Below, piece by piece: positions 21,892 to 32,677 of a stretch of DNA of 64,000 bases. The DNA lies in assembly GCF_031143425.1 (NCBI RefSeq), contig NC_090440.1, positions 1,268,195,123-1,268,259,122 of the forward strand, read 5' to 3'. The notes under the pieces were generated by a model, which saw only the letters and a list, made by a program, of their open reading frames with translations, did not search any database and had not been told where the DNA came from. The stretch comes from Pleurodeles waltl (lineage: Eukaryota > Chordata > Amphibia > Caudata > Salamandridae). The first letter of the stretch is position 1, and every line of letters begins with the position of its first letter. The translations under genes were made by a program, and so were the position numbers.

Positions 21892-22789
21892 ATGGACAAG
21901 GCCGAGCAGAGACAGTCCAGGCTCATCTTCGAGGGCAGAAAGAAGAGAGGTGGTTCTTCTGCCTCTCTACCCGGCGGCGAGAAATCTGAGGAGGGGAGCC
22001 TGGATGCCTCGGTTAAGGCTATGTTTCTGGATCTCATGAACAGCATTGTGGGCATTGATGCAAAGCTTGATCATGTGGCTGAGCAGCTGGACCGTATCAA
22101 GGCCCGTGGATGATCATGACTCCAGATTTGAGTTGTTGGAGTCGCAGACATCATATCTGGAGGATCACCGCAATGGCGATAGAGAACAACTTCTACAAAT
22201 GGAGCGAGTTTTGGAAGTCATACGAAAAAAAAATAAAGACTTGGAAGCACGGTCGCGCCAAAACAATATTCTCATAATTGGTTTGCCAGAGACTACGGAT
22301 ATGGGCCGCATGGAGGAATTTGTGGAGGGCATGTTATCTGACCTCTTCTCTGGAGAACTCTCCCGGCTGCTGGTGGTTGAGAGGGCCCATAGATCCCTGG
22401 GACCTCAGTCCCCGCCTGGAACCCCTCCGCGTCCCATAATTGCCCACCGGCTGAACTATCGAGACAGAGATACTGTCCTCAGGCTGGCCCGGGAGCGGAG
22501 ACCTGTGATCTACAAGAACTCTGAACTCAACTTCTTCCTGGACTATACCGCTGGTGTGCAGGCTGCGCGGAATGCCTTTTTGCCGATTAAGCGCATGCTG
22601 AGCCAGACAGGTGCGAGATTCACTCTGCTATACCCCGCCAAGCTAAAGGTGCAGCATGAAGGGAAGCTGCTGTTTTTCACTGACCCGAAGCTGGCGGCCA
22701 AATTCGCCAAAACGGTGCCTAATCGGTTGGAGGTCTCGGGCCCAGATGGTTCCGGGTCTGAGAATGCCGCTTTGAGTGATAATGACTGA
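21892..22789 (+). pseudogene. L1 ORF1 protein (RNA-binding chaperone), frameshifted
   Basis: ORF1p coats L1 RNA in the ribonucleoprotein particle. The frame opens at ATG 21892 (MDKAEQRQSR) and runs through a basic, disordered N-terminus into a heptad-like coiled coil (LMNSIVGIDAKLDHVAEQLDRI). It shifts near 22105-22115 and continues in another frame with more coiled coil (FELLESQTSYLEDH). The RRM (RQNNILIIGLPE) follows, then the C-terminal domain (IIAHRLNYRDRDTVLRLARE, GVQAARNAF), ending at 22789. Total length of about 298 codons is close to normal for L1 ORF1. One frameshift separates the coiled-coil start from the RNA-binding part. Confidence 0.85.
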
Positions 22790-23199
22790 TTGGCGGGGTG
22801 TTGGGACTGGGGCGGCTTCACCGGGGTTGCTGGAGGTCCACATTTTCTACTTCCTTTGCCTGTGGACACTCTGCCACACCATTTTGCTGTTCTGCCCTTT
22901 TGCCCTTCTCCCCCAGTACTGATTGGATGGTAGGAGGGATGGCCTGGCTTTCGCCCTCTGGATGATTCCTGATTCTATTTTACCTGTTATGAATGGGTTG
23001 TGGGTTGTTTTGGGGGGGGTGGTCATCTGCTTTGGCCCATTTGGGGGTCTTCGTGGGTGGGGGTTGGGGTATTCAATGTTCTGCTTTGACTTTCCCACTT
23101 TCTTCTTTACTTTCCCTTTTTCTTGTTCGTTTGCTGCTGGCAGGCAGGTTGGGGTGCAGCGGAGGTGCCTTCTTCTTGCTGAGAGACTGAGTGGCTGAG

Positions 23200-26100
23200 A
23201 TGGGAACGAGAAATATGACAACTGTTTGTTGTCTGACCTGGAATGTGCGTGGGCTGAATGATGGGTGAAAGACGCGCCTCATGTCTGCGTATGTCAAAAG
23301 CCATGAAATTGATATCTGCATGCTGTAGGAGACACATTTGGTAACTCCTACGCATGGCAGGCTGAGGGCCGACTGGATCGGTGAATATCACTGTTCGGTG
23401 TTTTCGCGCTATGCCCGTTGTGTGGCGATATTACTGCGTAAAGGGGTGCAGTGGTGTATTCAGAAGATTGTCACTGATCCTAATGGCGGATACATCATAT
23501 TAAGTGGTACGTTGCTGGATAGACCTTGTAGGCTTGTCTCCGTCTATGGTCCTAAAATTGATGACCATGAGTTTTTTCGTGAGCTGTGGCGCTTGGTGGA
23601 GTCGCTGGGTAATGGCGCGGTGATCTAGGGTGGAGACTTTAACGTGATTCTGGATCCGAAGGTGGATCGTGAAAATTTAGCTAGGGTGCCACACGTTGCG
23701 GCGGCAAGGGCTCTGACATCGGTGATGAATGAGGGCGCTTTGGTAGATCTGTGGAGGGTTAAGCATGGAATCGCCAGAGAGGGTACGTGTGTTAACTATA
23801 CTCACAGCAGCTGGTCCCGCATAGATCACTGCTTGAGTACTAGAGACGTAGAGCTCTGGACAGGATATGTTGATCACCTGCCTCGCACTTTATCGGACCA
23901 CTCACCGGATAAGTAAGTGCTGGAGGTGCCCTGTGGGTTGGGGTGCACGTTTTTGTGGCGGCTGCCTCACGGGGCGCTCCGGGACAGGGTGTTTCGGAAG
24001 GAGGTCCGCAAAGCCATAGTTAATTTCTTTGCTGACAATAGCGGATCTGTGAGCTCTGCCGGCACTTTGTGGGAGGCATTTAAGGTGGTTATCTGTGGTG
24101 TGTGCCTCTCGAAACAACATGGTGTGCTGAAGGCGCTGCGCCGTGAGCTGGCAGATCTGGAGGGAAAGATAGCAGATCTGGAGAGGCGCCTGGTGGTGGA
24201 CTGGTCTGGTGATGCGCTGGTGGAGCTGCGGAGTGCTGTTTCCTTGTAAGAGGAGGCCTCTCTCAGAGAGATTTGTTTTCTGGGGAGGTATGCCAAGGTG
24301 CGGCGCTAAGGTGAGGGAGAGAGGCCATGACGTACGTTGGCGAGTGTGCTGCGCAGGCCATGGGCCAGCAACTATGTTACTGAGATTGACGGCGCGGGGT
24401 GAGGGTGTGGCTAGGACGCAGGGTGTTATGCAGGTTTTTACCCACTTTTTTGCAAATGTATATGTGGAGCCGACTGGATTGTATGCTGCTGCGGCTCAGG
24501 CTTACTTCTCTGAGATTGTGTTATTATGGTTTGATGACGCTCTTCGTTCTTATTTTGATGTCCCCTTCTCACTGGAGGAGGTCACTGCAGCGATTCACAG
24601 TCTGCCTAGCGATAAGTCTCCTGGGCTGGATGTCTTGACCCCTGCGTTCTACAAGGAGTACTCTGATATTCTTTCTCCTCACCTCCAGGAGGTATAAGCG
24701 GAGTCAATGGAAACTGGGATCCTTCCTGCCTTACTTCGTGAGGTCTTAATTGTCACGATACTCAAACCTGGTAAGAATCCGTGCTGTTGTAACTCGTATC
24801 GCCCACTTTCTATGATCAACATCGACAATAAAATTTTGGCCAAAATGATTCGGCGCGGTTGCAGCCGCTGCTTCCAAGGCTGGTGCTACCGGATCAGTCT
24901 GGGTTTGTGCCTGGAAGATCCACATCTCATAATTTGCACACGTTTTTTGCGATCGCTGGCTTGATGGAGGCTGACGAGGATGCGGCGGTGGTGTTTTTGG
25001 ATGCTACTAAGGCTTTCGATTCCTCGGCATGGGAGTATATGTTTGTGCTGCTTGCTAGAGTGGGACTGAGTGCTCACTTTGTGAAATTGATCAGGTTGCT
25101 GTATTCGTCCCCTACTGCCAGACAGCATTTAAACAGGAATATTTCAGACCCTTTTCCGGTCGACCGAGGGACTCGTCAGGGGTGCACTCTGTCCCCGTTA
25201 CTTTTTGCTGTGGCGATGGAGCCCCTCGTGGAGTGGTTGAGACAGCACCATAATGACAGGGGTCTGCTGCTTCCGGCAGCGGCCTATTGTGATATCTATG
25301 TATGCTGATGATATTGCGTTGTACGTTTGTGAGCCGCGTAAAAATGTAAACGTTTTGTTGGATGATAGTGCGTTTTTCTGGGATTGTGATCAACTGGTCT
25401 AAGTCAGTGGTGCTGCCTCTTTCTGCGGGTGTGACGGACTTCCCTTCCCGGTACCCAATTGAGTGGGCGAGTGGACAAGTGCTTTATCTGGGAATCTGAT
25501 TGAGTTGCGGTGTGAAGGCTCTCTGGCTGGCCAATTATGGTAAGGCTATATCGTGGTTGGAGGGTAAGGTCGAGGCATGGCGCTCGCTGACGCTCTCGCT
25601 GATCAGGCGTTTTGCCATTGCGAAAATGGTGATATTGCCTAAATTTCTGTATCTCTTTGTGAACTTCCCTCTTCTACTTCCGGTGAGCTTCCTGAGGTGT
25701 CTTCGTTCTGCTCTGATACAATTGGTTTGGGCCAGCAGACAGCCTTGTATTGCCCGGGAGAAGCTGACGCTACCATTTGAGTTGGGTGGCCTAGCTGCCC
25801 CGGATTTACTATTATTGCGATGAAAGCGATGCGGTGTGGCCGGATGGCTTGGCTAGTATCCTAGACAATCCCTCCCGGCCTCGACCACGGGGTGTTGACA
25901 CTGTGACGTGCACAGCTCGAGCCTGGACGGCTCTATTGCGCCGCTCTGGAGTGAGTACACCTTTTGCTCCCTCGTTGCCAGTTCTTTCTGCTGCTGATGT
26001 TAGGATGTTCCATGACGCGAGGTTGCGTGACTTTCTTCGAAATTCGAACTTAACTGAATTGGGCAACTGGTTTGTGGATGGTCGACTGATCTCCCCCGGG

Positions 26101-26792
26101 GTTGTGCTTGGGGATGGACGTGCCACTGCCCTGCAGAGGATGTATGTGCTGCGTGTCTGCGCTATGCTGCGTGCTCGATTCCCTGGACTTCCGGAGACTC
26201 CACCGGAATGTCAGGCCTTGGAGGTATTGTGCCGTGCTCTGTTGCTGTGTAAACTAATTACTAAATTGTATAATTGCATACAGGAGCGACGAGGTGAAAT
26301 TGGAGCGTCTGTTAGAGTGCGATGGGAGGTGGATGTGGGCGAGCCTATCTCTGAGGAGGCGTGGTGGAGATGCTGTGCGAATTGAGAACTTTGTTCCCCA
26401 ACTATAGGCTACGCCTGATTCATTTCAAGTTTTTGCATCGCCTATACTATACCCCTCGTGATCTCTGCTCTATGGGCCTACTGGGGGATGCGTGCTGTGA
26501 ATGGTGCCGTGCCCCTGATGCTGGATTTCTGCATCTTGCGTGGGATTGTGCTGAGGTTTATGCTTTCTGGATGGAGGCAATGTGTATGATTGTGGAGATG
26601 ACTGCCTTGGAGCTGCCTCTATCCCCCAGATTAGCGCTGCTTAGGTGTGTGGACGATGTTTGGCTGACTCATAGGAGACTGGTGGGCCTGCTCCTCTTGC
26701 TGGCTAAATGCAGGGTTGCTATGTGCTGGGGCCTGGGGCGGGCCCCTCGTGGATCTGACTGGCTGCGTGATGCCTCCTTTTGCCAAGAATAG
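23200..26792 (+). pseudogene. L1 ORF2 protein (endonuclease and reverse transcriptase), multiply disrupted
   Basis: Starts at ATG 23200 (MGTRNMTTVCCLTWNVRGLN). The APE-type endonuclease spans ~23200-23910, with WNVRGLN, ETHL, GGDFNV (23629 on) and SDHSP. Stops fall at 23266, 23326, 23626 and 23914. The RT region follows at ~24400-25420, with SPGLDVLTPAFYKEY, SYRPLSMINIDNKILAKM, DQSGFVPGRS, LDATKAFDS, GTRQGCTLSPLLF and YADD at 25301-25312, spread over at least three frames. The C-terminal part (25500-26792) includes a Cys/His cluster CCEWCRAPDAGFLHLAWDC, as in L1-clade ORF2. Total length is near full size. The protein once nicked target DNA and primed reverse transcription. This copy is dead. 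Confidence 0.88.
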
Positions 26793-27236
26793 CTGAGGAT
26801 CCTTTGGGAGCTGACCCCGTAGGGTTCCCAGCCAAAGGATATTTGGGCTCCGCTCCGCTGCGCCACTTGTATTTTGTAAGTTTGCACCGTTATTGCGTCA
26901 AAAAGCGGCGCAAATGCAGCGCTAAAAAAGTATAAATATGGGCCCTAGTTTCTAGCCCTACGGACATTTTGTGAAAGGCCTCGCGCCTGGACTATGTTTT
27001 ACAATGTACACTTTGCCATGGCTAGGGGTTTCCTAGCGGCTTTGTGGGACTTTAATGTAGTGTACTTGTGCAGAGAATTGTTTGTGATTTTCTTCATAGA
27101 CTGTGTCCCGGTGACAGGGGGGGGACTAAATCCGACATTGCCTTTGTATTCATGCTCTGTGGGCTTGTCTTTTGTTGCATTGTTGTATGTTTACTACATA
27201 ATAATAAATAAACAAATACAAAAAACAAAATAAAAA
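26793..27236 (+). other. L1 3'UTR with embedded palindromic-element fragment
   Basis: Holds a half copy (26867-26942, acttgtattttgtaag...agtataaatatgggcc) of the palindromic element at 17951, then a unique 3'UTR and the A-rich tail. Whether the fragment is part of the L1 family 3'UTR or a later insertion cannot be decided from one copy. Confidence 0.55.
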
Positions 27237-27248
27237 TATCACAATTTT
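27237..27248. repeat. L1 target-site duplication, 3' copy
   Basis: tatcacaatttt, perfect match to 20799-20810, directly after the A-rich tail. Confidence 0.9.
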
Positions 27249-27982
27249 CACCATCATTGATTTATCATCTGGACAGAACTAAGGGCACCAAAATGTTATT
27301 TGCTGGATGTGTAACTCTTTCACCAATGTGGACATATTCCTGTCATTTGTAATCAATACAGTTTGGCAAACAATTTCACTTTGTTTCACACACACTGCCT
27401 TACATGCACATTTGTGAAGGACTAAGGTGTCATGCCAACCTGCTGCTCTCTTCATGCACTGATTAGAAACTGACTCTACAAACAGGTTTCACACAGGTTC
27501 CATATTGGGATTGATGCCATTATACACATTTCAAGCCCTCATTATCATTGTGTCATACCACCAATTTACCAATGTCAAGTCTGATACAACTGCATCATAA
27601 GTGTTCAGTTTGCCATATCCCCAGTAACAGGGCCTACATGACCTACTCAATTTGGTGATGGAGCATCCCACCTGACCCAACCATTAAATGTGGCATGTTT
27701 AGTCAAACTGCCCCTCATGACTTGGAAAATTTGAGGAATCCCTTTGTTTGTATGCAGTTGTGTGTCTGCGCAAAAAAAACTTGGTTTGTGATGAGGAATC
27801 TAGTGTCAATCTTCAGCACAAAGTAATACACCATACACAGCATCAGACAGTGTCTGATTAACGTACACGGCCATAAATCCTCGTGTGCATTGGATGTGTG
27901 TCCACCGTCATGTTGATGCCATACAACATTACTGGAAATTAAAAGTGTTCAACAGCAAAAATATCTACAGACAACAACTTAC
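27249..27982. other. Intron-2 DNA of relic MybA, right of the L1
   Basis: No gene or recognisable repeat. Confidence 0.4.
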
Positions 27983-28247
27983 CCCTTTGATGCGTTGACA
28001 CCTCAACTGCCCATCAGGGTCCGGGTAGGCCACCAGTAGAATGTGGGCCATTAGTGGGATCAGGGTGTGGTGCACCCTCTTAGATTGTTGGAAGGACTGC
28101 CCAAGCTGACCTTCTACAGACTTACATGTCGAGCATTGCAAGTCCACCTACCTCTTCTGAGAATGCAGGCTGGCTGCCTATGAACCCTAGGGTCCTCACC
28201 TTCTTGGCGATGGCCTTCCATATTTTCTAGGTTTGCTGGGCATTGAC

Positions 28248-29177
28248 CTGTATGGAGGATAGAAAAGAACAAGAAGAGAAGTTTTGAGTGGTTTGGTTTG
28301 TCTGTAGTGCTGTGACACAATTTTGTAGCTTGCCCACATGCAGTCACCAAACAGTTACTCCATCTTTTCTTAAAACAATTAGAGGTTCCTAAGAAGATTT
28401 ACAGTGTTTGTTTGAGCACCCTCAACAGTGTCTATAACCTCATGTTATAAATTAAGGTCTAAAACATCATCTAGGCCATTGCTATGAAACAGTTCCTGTT
28501 GTGAGACCCACTCCTGATTTCTCACAATCATTGTGAGCTACTACAGGTTAAACAACCTGTACAATCCTTGCACATCAGCCCACGCACAGCTACATTGTCT
28601 TCAGGCCTATGCTCCTAATAGTCAGTACCCATGGATTGCTTCACATACAGTGACTAAGGGCAGTATGGAAGTGCAGCTATGTGTCAGAGAGAGCAGGGAT
28701 TTGGGGGATGTTGTAAGAAGTGTGTGTATAAATGGGTCATACTTGTATGGATGATTGAGAGCTTGGGGCATTTGAATTTGCAGTACAGGAAATAGGTTAC
28801 CAAATATGTGGCACTATTACATGTATGAAACCACACAGAGCATCCTATTCCACAGTATGGGCTGTAATCCCACTTGACAAGACAGCATAAGGCAACTGCA
28901 CTTCATAAAAACATGTTCTGCCACGTAACATCACTATCATTTTGATACTGGCTGTATGTTGTCACTCCTGCTACTGGTATACTGTCTACTGAGCACTGGT
29001 AGTAAGGGGCCTATAGTTTGTCTGATGAAAATGGAACTGTGAGTTACATGGACATTCTCTCCCCAACAAAATCATTCACTATATTCCACTCCAATCAAAA
29101 TACTTCATCCATGAACAAAAAGGGACAAATTATGTAAACAAGTAAGTTAGTCAAACGTTTCTGAATCAGACATGTAC
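28248..29177. other. Intron 1 of relic MybA
   Basis: About 930 bp between two recognisable exons, no further signal seen. The corresponding H1 intron is only 207 bp (4204-3998), so this one has grown or taken in unidentified DNA. Confidence 0.45.
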
Positions 29178-29291
29178 CTGTTCCTCTAGGGTCCCAAAGA
29201 GCTGTCTATACAGGAACAGGACCTCCCTGGCAAGGAGCGCCAAGTCCTCAATGCTGAAAGCAGGGACCTTGTCACCCGCTTTGCCCTGCAT

Positions 29292-30083
29292 CCTGGTTTT
29301 CAGTGGTCAGAAACAGCAACAACAAACAAGGAGGTCTTGTTGACTGCAGTGTTAGGAGACAAGTGAGCTTTCTTTCACTACGCCGCATACAAGTACACGG
29401 TACACGGCGGACGTGATCCGTGACAGAGATGGACACAGGCATTGGCTTTCATGTGTAGCCATCACACATGTTAGCTCATCGCAGGGACCATTGTGGAGGC
29501 TACCACCTACTACATGGTCAACTTCCGCCGATGGACTTTGGGTAGCCATTGCGCTGACGGCATGGACAGGCATCTGCATTTTTAGGGTGTGAAGCTGTGC
29601 ACTTTTCAATTGATAGTGCATCACCAGCACTCAAAATGGAGGCATATTTATTTATAAAAGTCGGATACAAACGACACTGTCCTTAGCAAGACATGACACA
29701 AAAAATGTGAAACATGACTGTGTTTAACATAGATGGTGCTTCAGGGAAAGTGATATCTTCGTTGACGGTAGTTGAAAAAAATATTTAAAAAACAATGATA
29801 TGCAAATAATATACTTCAAATGCATTATTTGCACATAAAAATATATATAAAATGAAAAAAATGATTTTGAAATTCTAAACATTTGATATCAATTTGTGTA
29901 CATGTATCACACAATGACATTCCTGATGTTACCAAGACTTAAGATGTGTGTTTATGTTAAAAGTATGGTGTGACCATTTAAGCTGATATTTTCTTTTCCA
30001 TTCATACATAGAGACCTTTGAACCCAGTCATGGGTAGGAGATGATAGCCTCAGGTTTTCCGCCCCTTTCCAGACCTTGTCACC
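29292..30083. other. Divergent spacer of relic H3
   Basis: Separates relic MybA exon 1 from the relic nuclease start, as in H1 but longer. AT-rich in 29640-29960. No surviving ggcggta motifs were noticed. Confidence 0.45.
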
Positions 30084-31259
30084 ATGGAAGAAAGGAATGT
30101 AATTAAGAAGTTGGGTTAAATAGGCAAACTATCCTCTATTTGTGCCACCAGCTGGGGCCTGATCTCATGCCTCCCAATAGAAATACAATAGCAATAACAT
30201 CAGGAATGAAACTCATAAACTCATGGCAGTACTTCATTTTGTGGCTGCTGGAACTTTTCAATACACTGTGGTACTATCTAGGGGCATGTCCCAACCAACA
30301 TTCAGTGGTGTGCTGCAAGAAGTCCTTGCTTTCTTGATGAGACACATCAACTGCTACATCCAGTTCCCACGTCAACAGGATTTGGCCACCATGAAGGGAG
30401 AATTACTTTGGGTGGACTACCACATGTGGTTGGAGAGATACATGGCCTGCATATTGCCATGGTGCCACCACATGCAAGTAAACAGGTCTACTGTTCCATC
30501 AGTGTGTAAGTTGTCTGCTTACTGGATTTATACATCTCAAGTGTGTGTGCCAGCTTTTCTGGGTCAACACAATTCATTTGTATTATGGACCAGCACCATA
30601 CCTATGCAGATTTCACAACTTGAACCAGAGAGGGCATGGCTTGTTGGTAAGTACAATGTGACTTGAGGATCTTTTGCCTGAATCCTAGTTTAGGAAGGGG
30701 CAGTAGCTTGATATGCTATTAATCAGTTGATGTGTTGCTTTCATTTAGGAGACTCAGGGCCTGATTCTAACTTTGGAGGACGGTGTTAAACCGTCCCAAA
30801 AGTGGCGGATATACCACCTACCGTATTACGAGTTCCATAGGATATAATGGACTCGTAATACGGTAGGTGGTATATCCGCCACTTTTGGGACGGTTTAACA
30901 CCGTCCTCCAAAGTTAGAATCAGGCCCTAAGTGTATCCTAACTGACCATGGTTATTGGCACCGCTGAGGAATCCAACAACGACAAGGGAAGTCCACTTCA
31001 ATGAAGCCAATGGAAGAACATGGAGGACAGTGGAGTGGGTTTTCAGGCTCTTGATGACCAAGTTTAGGTATATAGACAAGACTGGTGGAGCATTCTTCTT
31101 CTCACCCGATAAGGTGTACCAAATCAATGTTTCCTTCTGGATGCTCCACAACATTGCCCTGAAACAGAACATCCCTATAATTGAAGAGGAGGGAGACCTT
31201 GAAGAGCAACTGGGTGAGGATGATGAAATGCCCAATAAAGATGACAGTGGTGAAGAATA
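30084..31259 (+). pseudogene. Relic HARBI1-like nuclease of H3 with an intron and a MITE insertion
   Basis: Recognisable by MEERNVI at 30084, then in shifted frames GMSQPTFSGVLQEV, INCYIQFPRQQDLATMKGE, and after 30955 NPTTTREVHFNEANGRTW, SPDKVYQI and MLHNIALKQNIP with an acidic tail ending at 31259. The first catalytic Asp (DGTH in H1) is His here (IHGLH), and GTW..VEWVF replaces the H1 Glu motif, keeping Glu. A classical intron, 30647-30748 (g|gtaagt...tttcatttag|ga), interrupts the GDSG codons. H1 has no intron at that point. A 173-bp MITE follows seven bases after the acceptor. Several stops and shifts. It cannot encode an active nuclease. Confidence 0.75.
30756..30928. mobile_element. 173-bp MITE with perfect 78-bp arms
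   Basis: The left arm 30756-30833 and right arm 30851-30928 are exact reverse complements across 78 bp, with a 17-bp loop. The ends read agggcctgattctaac, shared in part with other MITEs here. It lies inside the relic nuclease just after the GDS codons. Arm identity against a decayed host sequence points to a far more recent insertion. Confidence 0.9.
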
Positions 31260-31839
31260 AGGAGTTGACCTAGGTCACATTGTCATTGATCACTTCTTCA
31301 CCCAAGTGTAAGTTTACCTTTACAAATTGTAACCTCCAGTGTCAGAACAACTTGTGACATAGGGAAGACATCAGTCTGTAATTGTAATGTAGTATGAATA
31401 ATCAGTTCAGGAAAGTCCAAAGCAAGGCAAAGATATTAGTGGATCAGTTTCCATACATTGACTACTGTGTTTCTTGCCATAGATTAACTTTGCTTGTACT
31501 AAGTATGTGTGCCCCCTAGCTTGTCATTTGAGACATATTTATTTTGTGAAAGCATTAATTATCCTTTATTAATCAGTTTCTTAATCCTTCACCATGTCAT
31601 CTTCATTTGGACATTTCAAAGTTAAAACATTTGCAGTGATATGTTGCTGTTGGAAGGTACAACATAAAAAATGTGCTGATCCTGGGACAGACAGCCACTA
31701 GGGATGGACAAATCTTGTGCAGAGACAACTTTCACTCTGATAGAATGGAAGTTTGGGAGATTGTCTCAGACCTGTTTCCTGTGTGATGGTACTATGTGCC
31801 ACCTAACCTGCTCAAACCACATGTGTATGTCACGTCCTT
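31260..31839. other. Unassigned DNA
   Basis: No gene or repeat recognised. Confidence 0.35.
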
Positions 31840-32016
31840 TCATACAGTTCTTCCTTCACAGTGGCTAAATCTTCGATTTCTGTTCAGTGGAGGCAGCTGT
31901 TGATGTGTCTCCTCATAGCTGATAGCACTTATTTGCACACCACTGAATGATGGTTGTGCAATTGTACTAGATAATTGTACTAGATAATGCCACATAGTCC
32001 TATAATGGTCATGTGG
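31840..32016 (-). pseudogene. Second HARBI1-like nuclease fragment, inverted
   Basis: The minus strand contains QPSFSGV, then ETHQQLPPLNRNRRFSHCEG. Segment by segment this parallels QPTFSGVLQ...RHINCYIQFPRQQDLATMKGE of the relic at 30286-30405, and the DNA also aligns (cattcagtggtgtgc, gagacacatcaac). Only about 55 codons remain. The plus strand also has a 15-bp tandem duplication near 31966-31995. Confidence 0.6.
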
Positions 32017-32640
32017 CCTCAAATTTTTTTATTGCCACAATGTAGACTATTGGTGTTATTGATGTAGGATTCCTGTTGGGCGGGGGGGGCAGGGTGTATG
32101 GCCCCAACTGAGGTCATGCATCAGAGATAGATTCCTTATTTAATTTGATCCCATGCAATATTCCCTTTCTCCCATGGTGTCAAGGTTGTAAAGCATCTGC
32201 CCCTGAATGGCACAGACAACTGGGGTTGTGCATGGTTTGTGAAACCCAGCTCTGATTTCATCAAGGACTTGTACCCAATACATTATGAATTGTTTTCATT
32301 TTGTTTGAATGAGATGGGTAACATATTCCCGCTTTGTAATTTCTAATCTCCCTCTATAATAGGCACAGCCACATCTCCTCTAATCAAATCTTGTATGATT
32401 ACTTTAAAACTATTTATTTTACAATCAAATATCAATAAACACTGATAGAATTTTGGTCCAGACCAGGAAATAACTCTTTGTTCACAGTTTCTTTCAATAG
32501 CAACAACCAATCACATTGTGCCCCTTAGTGGCATGGACAACCAGTACCAGTGCAGGACTACACCAACTGACCAATATCAGCTCTGCACGTGGTGATGTCA
32601 ATCTCACTCCTTGCAGCAACTCACCCTCCTTTACAATCTG
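32017..32640. other. Unassigned DNA
   Basis: Nothing recognisable apart from a G-run near 32080. Confidence 0.3.
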
Positions 32641-32677
32641 CACACACACACGCACACACACACACACACACACACAC
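32641..32677. repeat. (CA)n microsatellite
   Basis: About 18 CA units with one cg interruption. Confidence 0.95.

Larger units (their letters stand above)
20811..27236 (+). mobile_element. Full-length L1-type LINE
   Basis: 6.4 kb bounded by identical 12-bp target duplications. It starts with ggggggcgtggcc, typical of L1 5' ends, and has a GC-rich 5'UTR, ORF1, ORF2 and a 3'UTR ending in an A-rich tail (aataaataaacaaatac...aaaaa) at 27205-27236. Full length plus intact duplications shows target-primed insertion, here into intron 2 of the older Harbinger MybA. ORF1 and ORF2 both carry multiple inactivating changes. Confidence 0.9.
20304..29291 (-). pseudogene. Relic MybA gene of H3, split by an L1
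   Basis: Exon 1 (29291-29178) is 114 nt, exactly the length of the H1 exon 1, with an open 38-codon frame (MQGKAGDKVPAFSIEDL...) and a gtacat donor. Exon 2 (28247-27983) begins VNAQQ, hits TAG soon after, and then continues as KIWKAIAKKVRTLG and, shifted, PLMAHILLVAYPDPDGQLR, matching H1 exon 2. Exon 3 starts at 20456 after ttttcag and runs to a stop at 20304 with an acidic Ser/Thr-rich stretch (EGEVSDTEDTSDSASSMV) like the H1 exon-3 start. The rest of exon 3 is missing or unrecognisable. The L1 sits in intron 2. The gene is dead, but its intron positions are conserved. Confidence 0.68.
20304..31259. mobile_element. Old PIF/Harbinger relic H3, with nested L1 and MITE
   Basis: Same gene order as H1: MybA exons 3, 2 and 1 on the minus strand (20456, 28247 and 29291 downward), then a divergent nuclease on the plus strand from 30084. 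Subtracting the L1 leaves a MybA intron 2 of about 1.1 kb. Termini were not identified. Divergence from H1, stop codons and loss of a catalytic residue mark it as much older than H1 and H2. Confidence 0.75.

Noticed and set aside
32641..32677. CRISPR-like or regulatory repeat
   Set aside because: Plain CA microsatellite.
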